Below are positions 24,837-33,392 of a stretch of DNA of 64,000 nucleotides, piece by piece. The stretch covers positions 404,184 through 468,183 of the forward strand of contig NZ_VEHL01000004.1 of the NCBI RefSeq assembly GCF_007679965.1. The letters are read 5' to 3'. Each line of letters opens with the position of its first letter. Position 1 is the first letter of the stretch. Position numbers and translations under genes: made by a program. The DNA is from Bordetella genomosp. 13 (GTDB lineage: Bacteria > Pseudomonadota > Gammaproteobacteria > Burkholderiales > Burkholderiaceae_B). Under the pieces are notes generated by a model. That model searched no databases and was not told the origin of the DNA. It worked only from the letters and a program-made list of their open reading frames with translations.

Positions 24837-25808
24837 ATGCAAGGCTACAAAGGATGGCGAATCGCCCTGGCACCGCTGGCGCTGGGCCTGGCCCTCGCCG
24901 GCCCGGTCCAGGCCCAGAAGGACTTTCCCGACAAACCCGTGCAGCTGGTCATTCCATTCGCCCCGGGCGACACCGACCAGATGCTGCGGCCCGTCACCGA
25001 GCGCATGGGGCAGTACCTGGGGCAACCCATCGTGATGAACTACAAGCCTGGCGCCGGCGGCGGCATCGGCGCGGCCTACACGGCGGGGGCGGCGCCGGAC
25101 GGCTACACCATCGTCGGCAGCTCGCCCGGCTCGCTGGTGGTCGTGCCGCTGGCCAACAAGGAGATCAAGTACACCACCGATTCCTTCGCGCCCGTGGCCG
25201 GGATCTCGCTGGGCGGCATGATGATCATCGCGCCCGCGAAATCCAGGTACAGGACGCTGGCCGACGTGGTGGCCGACGCGAAGGCGCGTCCGGACGGCAT
25301 CGCCTACGGCACCTCGGGCGCGATGGGCATCAGCCACCTGCTGGGCGAGACCTTCGCCCACGAGGCGAAGGTCCAGCTGCGCCACATCCCGTTCCAGGGC
25401 AGCACGCCGGCGGTGACGGCCCTGCTGGGCGGCCATACGGACATCGCGGTGTCGGCGGTCGGCCCGGCGCAGGCGCACATCCAGTCGGGCGCGCTGCGGG
25501 CGCTGGCCGTGTTCAGCGACAAGCGCCTGGCCGTGTACCCGGAGGTGCCCACGCTGCGCGAACTGGGCTACGAGGTGGGCAGCCCCACGATCTACGGCCT
25601 GATGGCGCCCAGGAACACGCCGCCCCAGGTGGTCGACAGGCTGTACCAGGCCGCGCGCAAGGTGGTGGCCGAGCACGGCGACGAGGTGGGCAAGACGCTG
25701 GGCGGGATCGGGGCCGAGATCAGCGTGCTGGGGCCGAAGGAATATGGGACCTACCTGCAGCAGCAGCGCGCGCTGTTTTCCAAGGCGATCGGGTATATCC
25801 GGGAGTAG
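24837..25808 (+). CDS. Bug/TctC-family tripartite tricarboxylate receptor
   Basis: 323 residues with signal peptide (about 1-26, ending VQAQ). Landmarks: FPDKPVQLVIPFAPGDTDQ, KPGAGGGIGAAY, APDGY, IPFQGSTPAV. Here the usual GG of the ligand pocket after PF is APGD, so ligand preference may differ from the receptor at 18982. RBS AAAGGAGA. No TctA/TctB genes nearby. Its place at the end of the SDR-SDR-CMD operon suggests it captures the pathway substrate. Confidence 0.9.
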   Translation: MQGYKGWRIALAPLALGLALAGPVQAQKDFPDKPVQLVIPFAPGDTDQMLRPVTERMGQYLGQPIVMNYKPGAGGGIGAAYTAGAAPDGYTIVGSSPGSLVVVPLANKEIKYTTDSFAPVAGISLGGMMIIAPAKSRYRTLADVVADAKARPDGIAYGTSGAMGISHLLGETFAHEAKVQLRHIPFQGSTPAVTALLGGHTDIAVSAVGPAQAHIQSGALRALAVFSDKRLAVYPEVPTLRELGYEVGSPTIYGLMAPRNTPPQVVDRLYQAARKVVAEHGDEVGKTLGGIGAEISVLGPKEYGTYLQQQRALFSKAIGYIRE

Positions 25809-25995
25809 GACGGCCTCTTCGCCCGGCATGGCATACCCGCCATCACCCTTGGCGTTCCGGGGGATGGCGGGATTCGTTTTTGGAGCCGGCCTTGCGAAGG
25901 CGTCCAGGGATGCGGGATTCCCTGTAGATGGACCCGCCGGCACCCTGCGGCGCGCGTGGCACAATGAAAACATCCATTTGAAGCCATTTCGACAA

Positions 25996-26010
25996 GTCCA
26001 GTTGCTGGAC
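25996..26010 (+). promoter_or_regulatory. Dyad GTCCAG-TTG-CTGGAC upstream of the MocR gene
   Basis: Perfect 6-3-6 inverted repeat, 8 bp before the ATG, well placed for autoregulation. It shares TCCAGTT with the dyad upstream of the PaiB-like gene at 12899-12924. The rest of 25809-26018 shows no gene; CACAAT near 25960 is a possible -10. Confidence 0.55.
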
Positions 26011-26018
26011 CAGCACGC

Positions 26019-27500
26019 ATGCGGGCAAGCCGGGCCATCTACGAATCCTTGCGCGGCCAGATCGTTCAGGGCGAGATGGCGGCAGGCGCACGGTTGCCGT
26101 CCACGCGGGTGCTGGCCGAGGAACTCGGCGTGTCGCGCACCACGGTTACCGCGGTCTACGAGCAGTTGGCCGCCGAGGGATACCTGGAGACCTCACCCGG
26201 CACCAAGGCGCGCGTGGCGGCGGGCGTGGCGCTGCCGGGTGCAGGCGGCCCGCCGCGCAATGCCGCGATGCAGGCTCCGATGCAGACCCCGACCCAGGCC
26301 GTCGCGCTGTCCGCGTTCGGCAAGCGGGTGGCCGGGTTCGACGGCATTTCCGCGCCGGTAAAACACGACTGGGGCCGCACCATCGACTTCCTGTACGGCG
26401 CCGTCGCCTTCGACGACTTTCCCACGCTGGCCTGGCGCCGCGCCTACAACCGCATCATCGTGCAGCGCCAGCCCAGGCTGTACTACGAAGCGCCCGAAGG
26501 CGAGCCGGCCCTGCGCGAGGCGCTGCAAGGTTATCTGCTGCGGGCGCGCGGCATGCGCTGCCTGGCGCAGCAGATCGTGATCGTGCATGGCTCGCAGCAG
26601 GCGCTGGACCTGTGCGCGCGCGTGCTGCTGGATCCGGACGACGACATGGTCATCGAGGAGCCCTGCTACGTAGCGGCGCGGCGGGTGTTCGAGGCGATGG
26701 GCGCGCGCATCCACGGCTGTCCGGTGGACGAGCAGGGCTTGCGCACCCAGGCCCTGTCCGGGCTGCGCGGCCGGCTGGTGTACGTGACGCCCTCGCACCA
26801 GTTCCCCCTGGGCGGGGTGATGCCCATCGGGCGCCGCCAGGAATTGCTGGACTGGGCCCGGCGGGCGGACGCGTGGGTCGTCGAGGACGACTACGACGGC
26901 GAGTTCCGCTACGGCCTGCGGCCGGTCGACGCGCTGCAGTCGGTGGACGAGGCGGGCCGCGTCATCTATGTGGGCACGTTCTCGAAGACGCTGTCGCCGC
27001 AGATGCGGCTGGGCTACCTGGTGCTGCCGCCGGCGCTGGTGCGCGTGTTCCGCGAGGCCAAGCGGCTGATGGACCGGCACGCGCCCAGCGTGGACCAGCG
27101 CGTGCTGGCCGCGCTGATCGAGGACGGCTCGTACGAACGCCACGTGCGCAGGTGCCGGCGCGAGAACGAGACCCGGCGCGAGGCGCTGCTGCAAGCCTTG
27201 CAGCGCCATGCCGGCGATCGGGTCGAGGTGGAAGGCGCCGCGTCCGGGCTGCACGTGGTGGCCTGGTTCAAGGACATCGCGCACGCCGACGAAGACGCCC
27301 TGGTGGCGCGGGCGAGGGCGCAAGGCGTGGGCGTGCGGCCCATCACGCCGCTGTATGCGGACGCGGCGCAGCGCGCCCGGCGTCCGCATGCCGGGCTGAT
27401 ACTCGGCTACGCCAGCCTGGACCCCGTCCGCATCGAAACCGGCGTGCGCCAGCTGGCCGCGGCCGTGCATGGCCTGGCCCACGCGGGCACGCCAGGATGA
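26019..27500 (+). CDS. MocR-family (GntR HTH + aminotransferase-like) regulator
   Basis: 493 residues. An N-terminal GntR winged HTH (about 5-75: GARLPSTRVLAEELGVSRTTV) is joined by a linker to a fold-type I aminotransferase-like domain (about 120-490). The PLP lysine is in GTFSKTLSPQ near residue 323. MocR proteins sense PLP or amino compounds and often govern vitamin B6 or amino-acid genes. ATG 26019 gives only a very short lead before the HTH but no better start exists. Its targets are not obvious; the shared dyad points to the PaiB-like gene. Confidence 0.88.
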   Translation: MRASRAIYESLRGQIVQGEMAAGARLPSTRVLAEELGVSRTTVTAVYEQLAAEGYLETSPGTKARVAAGVALPGAGGPPRNAAMQAPMQTPTQAVALSAFGKRVAGFDGISAPVKHDWGRTIDFLYGAVAFDDFPTLAWRRAYNRIIVQRQPRLYYEAPEGEPALREALQGYLLRARGMRCLAQQIVIVHGSQQALDLCARVLLDPDDDMVIEEPCYVAARRVFEAMGARIHGCPVDEQGLRTQALSGLRGRLVYVTPSHQFPLGGVMPIGRRQELLDWARRADAWVVEDDYDGEFRYGLRPVDALQSVDEAGRVIYVGTFSKTLSPQMRLGYLVLPPALVRVFREAKRLMDRHAPSVDQRVLAALIEDGSYERHVRRCRRENETRREALLQALQRHAGDRVEVEGAASGLHVVAWFKDIAHADEDALVARARAQGVGVRPITPLYADAAQRARRPHAGLILGYASLDPVRIETGVRQLAAAVHGLAHAGTPG

Positions 27501-27602
27501 AGACCGTTTATGCTTGCTCGCGATACGGGCGGTGCGATGCCATGCGGTGCGGCCGGCTGACCCGTCACCATCGGAAGAAAAGATCTCGTTAAAGGTTCAT
27601 TC

Positions 27603-28154
27603 GTGGCATTGAAGCTGAAATTACTGCGTGTCCAGGCGGGCCTGACGCTGGAGCAACTGGCCCAGGCCTGCGGCCTGAGCCGCAGTTACCTGTCCAAGGT
27701 CGAGCGCGGCCTCTCCACGCCGTCCATCGAGACCGCCTTCAAGCTGTCCCATGCCCTGGGCGTGAACGTGGACCGCCTGTTCGGCAAGACCGAGCAGCAG
27801 CCCGAGGCCTCGTTCTTCCGCGCCAGGGATGCCGATCCCGAAGAGGCCAACGAATACCTGTCGCTGGTGGCCGGCGGCGACGGCAACCGCCTGATGCGCG
27901 CCTTCGTCATCCGGCCCGGCCAGTTCAATGGCGGCCGCACGAAGAAGCGTGTGCTGAGCCACCACGACGGCGAGGAACTGCTGTACGTGCTGTCCGGCAA
28001 GCTGGAGCTGACCATCGGCGCTCGCAAGGAAGTGCTGGAAGAGGGCGATTGCGTGCAGTTCAATTCGACGATGCCGCACAAGCTGGCCTCCGTGGGCCGC
28101 AAGGAGGGCCGCGCGCTGATCGTGGTGAGCAGCCGCGATCCGCTGGACCTGTAG
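27603..28154 (+). CDS. XRE-family regulator with C-terminal cupin
   Basis: 183 residues from GTG 27603 (AAAGG upstream). The HTH_XRE domain (about 4-60: LTLEQLAQACGLSRSYLSKVERG) is followed by a cupin barrel (about 95-180) with HHDGEELLYVLSGKLEL and the C-terminal His motif PHKL. Such regulators (PuuR/SutR type) bind small ligands and repress amine or amino-acid genes. It precedes the LysR-TRAP cluster on the same strand and could regulate it, by inference. Confidence 0.87.
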   Translation: MALKLKLLRVQAGLTLEQLAQACGLSRSYLSKVERGLSTPSIETAFKLSHALGVNVDRLFGKTEQQPEASFFRARDADPEEANEYLSLVAGGDGNRLMRAFVIRPGQFNGGRTKKRVLSHHDGEELLYVLSGKLELTIGARKEVLEEGDCVQFNSTMPHKLASVGRKEGRALIVVSSRDPLDL

Positions 28155-28209
28155 TGCCAGCGGATCGCCATCCTAAAATACCGGCTCGACTTTTCCGGAC
28201 CTGCGCCAA

Positions 28210-29127
28210 TTGATAGACCTGCGCCACATCGAGACCTTCTTCTGGGTCGCCAGCCTGGGCAGTTTCCGTGCCGCTTCCGAGAAGCTCAACACGACCCAGC
28301 CTGCGATTTCGCAGCGCATCGCCTCGCTGGAGAGCGACCTGGGCGTGCGGCTGTTCGAGCGCGATGCGCGCGGCGTCACGCTCACCGGCAAGGGCCAGGA
28401 ACTGGTGTCGCACGCGGAACGCATGCTGCAGATGCGCAGCGACATGATGCAGGCGGCGCGCGAGCAGAACGTGATGAGCGGCACGGTGCGCATGGGCGTG
28501 GCCGAGACCATCGTGCAGACCTGGCTGCCTGCCCTGATCGAACACGTGCACGCCGCCTACCCGGCGCTGGTGCTGCAGATCGAAGTGGACACCACGCACG
28601 TGCTGCGCGCGCAGTTGCTGGCGCGGCAGATCGACCTGGCCTTCCTCATGGGGCCGGTCAACGAGGCGCGGGTCGAGAACCTGCCGCTGTGCACGTATCC
28701 GCTGGCCTGGGTCGCCAGCTCGCGGCTGGACCTCGGGCCCGAGCCGCTGAGCTTGGCGCGTGTCGGCCAGTTGCCGGTGATCACCTATCCCTCAAGCAGC
28801 ACGCCGTACCGGGCCGTGCAGGACATGCTGGTGCGCGCCGGCGTGGCCTCGCCGCGCATGTATGGCAGCGCCTCCCTGTCGATGGTGGTGCGCATGACGA
28901 TGGACTGCATCGGCACCAGCGTGATCGCGCCCGTGTTCCTGGGAAAGGAACTGGCCAGCGGCGAGCTGCGTCTGCTGTCGGTGCAGGCCGACCCCTTGCC
29001 GGAGCTCGCCTTCACCGCCACCTGGGTCGAAGGTCCGGACAGCCATGCCGCGCGCGCCATTGCCCGGCTGGCCCAGCGCATTGCCGCGGAGCACGACGGC
29101 GCACGCCCGCGAGACGGCGCCGATTGA
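28210..29127 (+). CDS. LysR-family regulator of the TRAP-amidase cluster (paralogue 1)
   Basis: 305 residues from TTG 28210: the ORF has no ATG that keeps the full HTH, and the protein begins IDLRHIETFFWV exactly like paralogue 2 at 37845. HTH about 1-60, effector domain from about 90. The two proteins are alike along their whole length, e.g. ATQPAISQRIASLESDLGVRLFERDARG and NVMSG. It lies upstream of and in the same direction as TRAP-DUF2848-amidase, and a shared promoter layout follows each paralogue. Confidence 0.9.
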   Translation: MIDLRHIETFFWVASLGSFRAASEKLNTTQPAISQRIASLESDLGVRLFERDARGVTLTGKGQELVSHAERMLQMRSDMMQAAREQNVMSGTVRMGVAETIVQTWLPALIEHVHAAYPALVLQIEVDTTHVLRAQLLARQIDLAFLMGPVNEARVENLPLCTYPLAWVASSRLDLGPEPLSLARVGQLPVITYPSSSTPYRAVQDMLVRAGVASPRMYGSASLSMVVRMTMDCIGTSVIAPVFLGKELASGELRLLSVQADPLPELAFTATWVEGPDSHAARAIARLAQRIAAEHDGARPRDGAD

Positions 29128-29518
29128 GTCCGCGTCGGCATTGCGCGACGGAAAAAGGATAGGGAGTTACCCTTGCCCCGGCTCGGCCGGTCCCGGCCGC
29201 GCGCCTGCTCCGCGGCGCTTCGGGTTGCCCCCAAAGCCGCGCCACCATTGGATTTCCCCGCGATCGGCGGCGTGTCTGGGTAGAGGGTTAAGAAAAATTT
29301 ATACCCCCTCATCCCAACTAACGATTGGACGCTCCGGACCGCGCCGCGGTGCAATGCGCAGCATCACGATTTACTTATAACCACACACGGGGAATCGGGC
29401 GATTGGCGCGGCGCGGGCCGCGCGTGCCCGCTTGCCCGTGGCGGTTTCCCAAGCGTGCCGCCAAGGGTGACGGGGCCCGGCGCACGACGAAATCCCGCCC
29501 TTGCCAGGAGCATTCTCC
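29128..29518 (+). promoter_or_regulatory. 391-bp promoter/operator region of the TRAP-amidase operon
   Basis: Non-coding. The informative part is 29289-29339: an AT-rich T-N11-A site starting TAAG (29289), then CAACT (29315-29319), three bases, and GATTGGACG (29323-29331). Spacing and words are repeated at 38757-38807 after the paralogous LysR gene. TTGGAC (29326-29331 region) may serve as -35 with a TGCAAT -10 further on. The remaining GC-rich leader of about 180 nt up to the receptor start holds nothing else recognisable. Confidence 0.65.
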
Positions 29519-30565
29519 ATGATGAAGTCGCTTGCCTACGCCGTGCTCGCCGCGGCCACGCTGTCCGGTGCCGCCCACGCGCAGGACCTGCCCAAGACCC
29601 AACTGAAGGTGGTCGGTGGCCTGAGCAACCTGACGGCCTACCAGGACTACGAAGTGCCGTTCTGGACCAAGACCATCCCGGAAAAATCCAATGGCCAGGT
29701 GACGGCCCAGATCAAGGGCTTCAACGAGATGGGCCTGAAGGGCCCCGAGCTGCTGCGCCTGATGTCGCAGGGCGTGGTCGAGTTCGGCACCGCCACGCTG
29801 TCCTACTTCGCCAGCGACAATCCCATCAACGAGGCCATCGACCTGGCCGGCCTGGCGCCCGACATCAAGACCGCGCGCCAGGTCACGGAAGCCTTCGCGC
29901 CGGTCTACTCCAAGACGTATGGCGACGGCGCCAACGTCAAGCTGCTGGGCATCTCGACCTATCCGGCCCAGGTGCTGTTCTGCAACGCGACCATCAACAA
30001 CCTGGGCGACCTGAAGGGCAAGAAGGTCCGCACCAGCAGCCGCACCCAGGCCGAGTTCGTCGAGGCGATGGGCGGCACCAGCGTGACCATGGCGTTCGGC
30101 GAAGTGGTGCCGGCCATGCAGAACAAGGTGGTCGACTGCGCCATCACGGGTTCGCTGTCGGGCTATTCGGCCAAGTGGTACGAGGTGTCGACGCACCTGG
30201 TGGCGCTGCCCATCAACTGGAACCAGCAGATCCACGCCGTCAACCAGAAGGCCTGGGACAAGCTGGATCCGAAGGTGCGCACGTTCCTGCAGGAGAACGT
30301 CAACAAGCTGGTGTCGGACATCTGGGACGCCGCGGCGCGCCAGACCCAGGAAGGCTATGACTGCAACACCGGCGCCGCCGCATGCCCGTTCCCCGTCAAG
30401 GGCAAGATGACGCTGGTGCAGCCCAGCGCGGCCGACCGCGAACTGCTGAAGAAGGTGACCGAGGAATCGGTGCTGCCGAAGTGGGCCGCGCGCTGCTCGG
30501 CGCAGTGCGTGACCGACTTCAACGCCACCATCGGCAAGCAGCTCGGCCTGGTCGCCAAGAAGTAA
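29519..30565 (+). CDS. TRAP transporter substrate-binding protein (DctP family, set 1)
   Basis: 348 residues; signal peptide about 1-22 (ending AHAQ). DctP fold: GLSNLTAYQDYEVPFWTKTIPEKSNGQV, the NLGDLKGKKVRT segment that carries the conserved carboxylate-binding Arg, and AMQNKVVDCAITG. It captures an organic acid in the periplasm for the DctQM permease. AGGAG stands 10 bp before ATG 29519 (ATG 29522 also possible). Cysteines near the C-terminus (CNTGAAACP, CSAQC) could form disulfides in the periplasm. Confidence 0.9.
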   Translation: MMKSLAYAVLAAATLSGAAHAQDLPKTQLKVVGGLSNLTAYQDYEVPFWTKTIPEKSNGQVTAQIKGFNEMGLKGPELLRLMSQGVVEFGTATLSYFASDNPINEAIDLAGLAPDIKTARQVTEAFAPVYSKTYGDGANVKLLGISTYPAQVLFCNATINNLGDLKGKKVRTSSRTQAEFVEAMGGTSVTMAFGEVVPAMQNKVVDCAITGSLSGYSAKWYEVSTHLVALPINWNQQIHAVNQKAWDKLDPKVRTFLQENVNKLVSDIWDAAARQTQEGYDCNTGAAACPFPVKGKMTLVQPSAADRELLKKVTEESVLPKWAARCSAQCVTDFNATIGKQLGLVAKK

Positions 30566-30619
30566 GCGCGGTCCGCCCGCGCAATACCGGCCGGATCGCT
30601 CCGGCCCCATGCAATGACC

Positions 30620-30660
30620 GCCGGCATGGCGCCCGCACGATGCGGCGCCGCCATGCCGGC
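30620..30660 (+). other. Intercistronic hairpin between TRAP receptor and DctQ
   Basis: Perfect 11-bp stem GCCGGCATGGC / GCCATGCCGGC with a 19-nt GC-rich loop and no T-run. Placed between the receptor and the permease genes it may protect the receptor mRNA and lower permease expression. Confidence 0.6.
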
Positions 30661-30675
30661 CACAGGGTTCCATCA

Positions 30676-31296
30676 ATGACTCGTACCGAACATTTCCAAG
30701 CGCTGGGCGCCTTGCTGCGCCGCGCGGAGACGTGCTCGCGCGTGGCGGTCTGGGCGGGCGGCGCGCTCACCCTGGCCAGCGTGCTGCTGATCTCCTTCGA
30801 AGTGCTGTCGCGCAAGTTCTTCGGCTTCACCACGGGTGGCGCCGACGAGCTGTCCAGCTACGCCTTCGCCATCAGCACCTCGTGGGCGCTGGCCTTTGCC
30901 ACGCTGCAGCGCGCCAACGTGCGCGTGGACGTGGTCTACCAATACCTGCCCGTGCGCCTGTCCGCGCTGGTTGACTGGATCGCGCTGGTCGCGCTGGGCG
31001 TGTTCATGGTGGTCCTGACCCGCTATGCGTATGACGTGGTCGAGGCCTCGTGGACGCAGAACTCGGCGGCCAACACGCCGTTGGCCACGCCGCTGTGGAT
31101 TCCCCAGGCGCTGTGGCTGCTGGGCCTGGCGTGGATGTGCATCACGGTGGCGCTGATGCTGGTGCGCGCCTCCGCCGCGCTGGTCACGGGCGACGTCGAG
31201 CTGGTCAAGGCCATCTGCGGCGTGCGTTCCACCAAGGAAGAAGCCGAAGAAGAAGCCGCCGCCGGCGAGCGCATGGTCAAGGGAGACGCCGCATGA
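30676..31296 (+). CDS. TRAP transporter small permease (DctQ family, set 1)
   Basis: 206 residues, four membrane segments (about 22-45, 60-80, 98-118, 145-165). The family GADELSSYAFA and ANVRVDVVY segments are present. The C-terminal tail after the last helix is highly charged (EEAEEEAA) and cytoplasmic. ATGA overlap with the DctM gene shows translational coupling. Confidence 0.88.
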   Translation: MTRTEHFQALGALLRRAETCSRVAVWAGGALTLASVLLISFEVLSRKFFGFTTGGADELSSYAFAISTSWALAFATLQRANVRVDVVYQYLPVRLSALVDWIALVALGVFMVVLTRYAYDVVEASWTQNSAANTPLATPLWIPQALWLLGLAWMCITVALMLVRASAALVTGDVELVKAICGVRSTKEEAEEEAAAGERMVKGDAA

Positions 31297-32576
31297 TCGC
31301 CACCGCGTTGATACTGCTGCTGGTCCTGATCGGCATCTCGATTCCCGTGGGCGCGGCCCTGGGGGTGCTGGGCCTGATCCTGGATCCGCTGTACTCCATG
31401 CTGCCGCTGACGCGCGCCATCGGCGAGCTGTCCTGGAGCACCAACAACGAGTTCCTGCTGGTCGCCATTCCGCTGTTCATCCTGCTGGGCGAAGTGCTGC
31501 TGCGCTCGGGCTTCGCCGAACGCATGTACAGCGCGATGGCGCTGTGGCTGTCGTGGCTGCCCGGCGGCCTGATGCACGCCAACATCGGCGCCTCCACGCT
31601 GTTCTCGGCCACCTCGGGCTCCAGCGTGGCGACCGCCGCCACGGTGGGCACGGTGTCCATTCCCCAGATCAAGAAGTACGGCTACAACGAGCCGCTGTTC
31701 CTGGGCAGCCTGGCCGCCGGCGGCACGCTGGGCATCCTGATCCCGCCCTCGATCAACCTGGTGATCTACGGCGTGCTGACCAACTCGTCGGTGCCCAAGC
31801 TGTACCTGGCCGGCATCATTCCGGGCTTCCTGATGGCCGGGCTGTTCATGCTGACCGTCATCGTGGCATGCGTGATGCGTCCGTCCTGGGGGGGCCAGAA
31901 GATCCGCGCCTCGTGGGGCGAGCGCCTGGCCAGCCTGATCCACCTGGCGCCGCCGATGGGCATCTTCCTGCTGGTGGTGGGCTCCATCTACGCCGGGCTG
32001 GCCACGCCCACCGAGGCCGCCGCGCTGGGCGTGCTGGGCGCGCTGATTCTGGCCGCGTGCTTCGGCCGCCTGACGCTGACCATGCTGCGCGAGGCGGTGG
32101 AGGGCACGATGCGCTCGACGGCCATGATCATGCTGATCGTGATCGCCGCCAGCTTCCTGAACTTCGTGATGTCGGCCACCGGCCTGACGGACGCGCTGAC
32201 GCAGTCCATCACCGGCCTGGGCCTGTCGCCCGCCTGGATGCTGCTGATCATCGTGGTGTTCTACCTGGTGCTGGGCTGCTTCATGGAGACGCTGTCCATG
32301 ATGATCACGACCATCCCCATCGTGGCGCCCATCATGATCGGCCTGGGCTACGACCCGATCTGGCTGGGCATCCTGATCATCGTGCTGGTGGAAGCCGCGC
32401 TGATCACGCCGCCCGTGGGCCTGAACCTGTTCGTGGTGCAGAGCCTGCGCAAGAGCGGCTCGATGAGCGCCGTGATCAACGGCAGCCTGCCGTTCGTGCT
32501 GGCCATGTTCGTGATGCTGCTGCTGCTGGCGCTGTTCCCCGGCCTGGCGCTGTGGCTGCCGCGGGTATTCGGCTGA
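31293..32576 (+). CDS. TRAP transporter large permease (DctM family, set 1)
   Basis: 427 residues, about 12 membrane helices, complete. Family motifs: PLFILLGEVLLRSG, the SATSGSSVATAATVG segment, GTLGILIPPSINLVIYG and ALITPPVGLNLFVVQ. It is the sodium-driven translocation subunit for the DctP set 1 ligand. Start ATG overlaps the stop of DctQ. Confidence 0.92.
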   Translation: MIATALILLLVLIGISIPVGAALGVLGLILDPLYSMLPLTRAIGELSWSTNNEFLLVAIPLFILLGEVLLRSGFAERMYSAMALWLSWLPGGLMHANIGASTLFSATSGSSVATAATVGTVSIPQIKKYGYNEPLFLGSLAAGGTLGILIPPSINLVIYGVLTNSSVPKLYLAGIIPGFLMAGLFMLTVIVACVMRPSWGGQKIRASWGERLASLIHLAPPMGIFLLVVGSIYAGLATPTEAAALGVLGALILAACFGRLTLTMLREAVEGTMRSTAMIMLIVIAASFLNFVMSATGLTDALTQSITGLGLSPAWMLLIIVVFYLVLGCFMETLSMMITTIPIVAPIMIGLGYDPIWLGILIIVLVEAALITPPVGLNLFVVQSLRKSGSMSAVINGSLPFVLAMFVMLLLLALFPGLALWLPRVFG

Positions 32577-32643
32577 TTCCCACGGCCGGCGCCGCCTGGC
32601 GCCGGCCATTCAGATTCCCTTGTGTAGTAGGACCCTCATTTCC

Positions 32644-33330
32644 ATGAAGACCGTATTCCAGATCGAGAGCAACGGCGCCTCGCGCACCGCCGAGGTGGAC
32701 ATCCGCAACCTGGTGGTGGCCGGCTGGGCCGGGCGCGACCGCGCCGCCATCGAGCACCACATCGAAGAGCTGGCCGCCATCGGCGTGCCGCGTCCCAGCA
32801 GCGTGCCGCTGTACTACCGCGTGGCCTTCAACCAGGTGACGCAGGACGAGCGCGTGCAGGCCGTGGGCGGCGAGTCGTCGGGCGAGGTCGAACCCTTCGT
32901 GTTCATGCTGGACGGCGAGCTGCACGTCAGCATCGCGTCCGACCACACCGACCGCAAGCTGGAGGCGCACAGCGTGGCGCTGTCCAAGCAGCTGTGCGTG
33001 AAGCCGGTGGCGCGCCAGGCATGGCGGCATGCCGACGTGGCCGGCCACTGGGACGAGCTGGTGCTGCGCGCCTACATCGTCGAGAACGGCGCGGAAGTGC
33101 TGTACCAGGAAGGCGCGCTGTCGGCGCTGCGCACGCCGATCGAACTGATCGAAGGCTACACGCAGGGCGGCCGCGCGCTGCCGGACGGCACGGGCATGAC
33201 CTGCGGCACGGTGGGCGCGATCGGCGGCATCCGGCCGTCCACCACGTTCATCATGGAGCTGCACGACCCGCGCCTGGGCCGCACGCTGCGCCATCGCTAT
33301 GATGTCGAGATCCTGCCCGAGATCGCCTGA
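32644..33330 (+). CDS. DUF2848 family protein (fumarylacetoacetase-like fold)
   Basis: 228 residues from ATG 32644 (AGGA upstream). The DUF2848 pattern is seen in VPLYYRVAF near 45-53, DGELHVSIASDHTDRKLEA near 90-108 and GGIRPSTTFIMELHDPRLGR near the end. Homologues are usually next to transporters and amidases in proteobacteria and are thought to be hydrolases related to FAA hydrolase; no reaction is established. Placement between TRAP set 1 and an amidase supports a catabolic role on the imported compound. Confidence 0.82.
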   Translation: MKTVFQIESNGASRTAEVDIRNLVVAGWAGRDRAAIEHHIEELAAIGVPRPSSVPLYYRVAFNQVTQDERVQAVGGESSGEVEPFVFMLDGELHVSIASDHTDRKLEAHSVALSKQLCVKPVARQAWRHADVAGHWDELVLRAYIVENGAEVLYQEGALSALRTPIELIEGYTQGGRALPDGTGMTCGTVGAIGGIRPSTTFIMELHDPRLGRTLRHRYDVEILPEIA

Positions 33331-33336
33331 TCGCGG

Positions 33337-33365
33337 CGGCCGCTTAGGCGGCCGTTTCTCTTTTC
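33337..33365 (+). terminator. Intrinsic terminator after the DUF2848 gene
   Basis: Stem CGGCCGC / GCGGCCG with loop TTAG, followed by TTTCTCTTTT. It lies 27 bp before the amidase start, so amidase expression relies on read-through or on an overlapping promoter. Confidence 0.8.
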
Positions 33366-33392
33366 ACATTTGCCTGGCGTCATCCGTCCATC

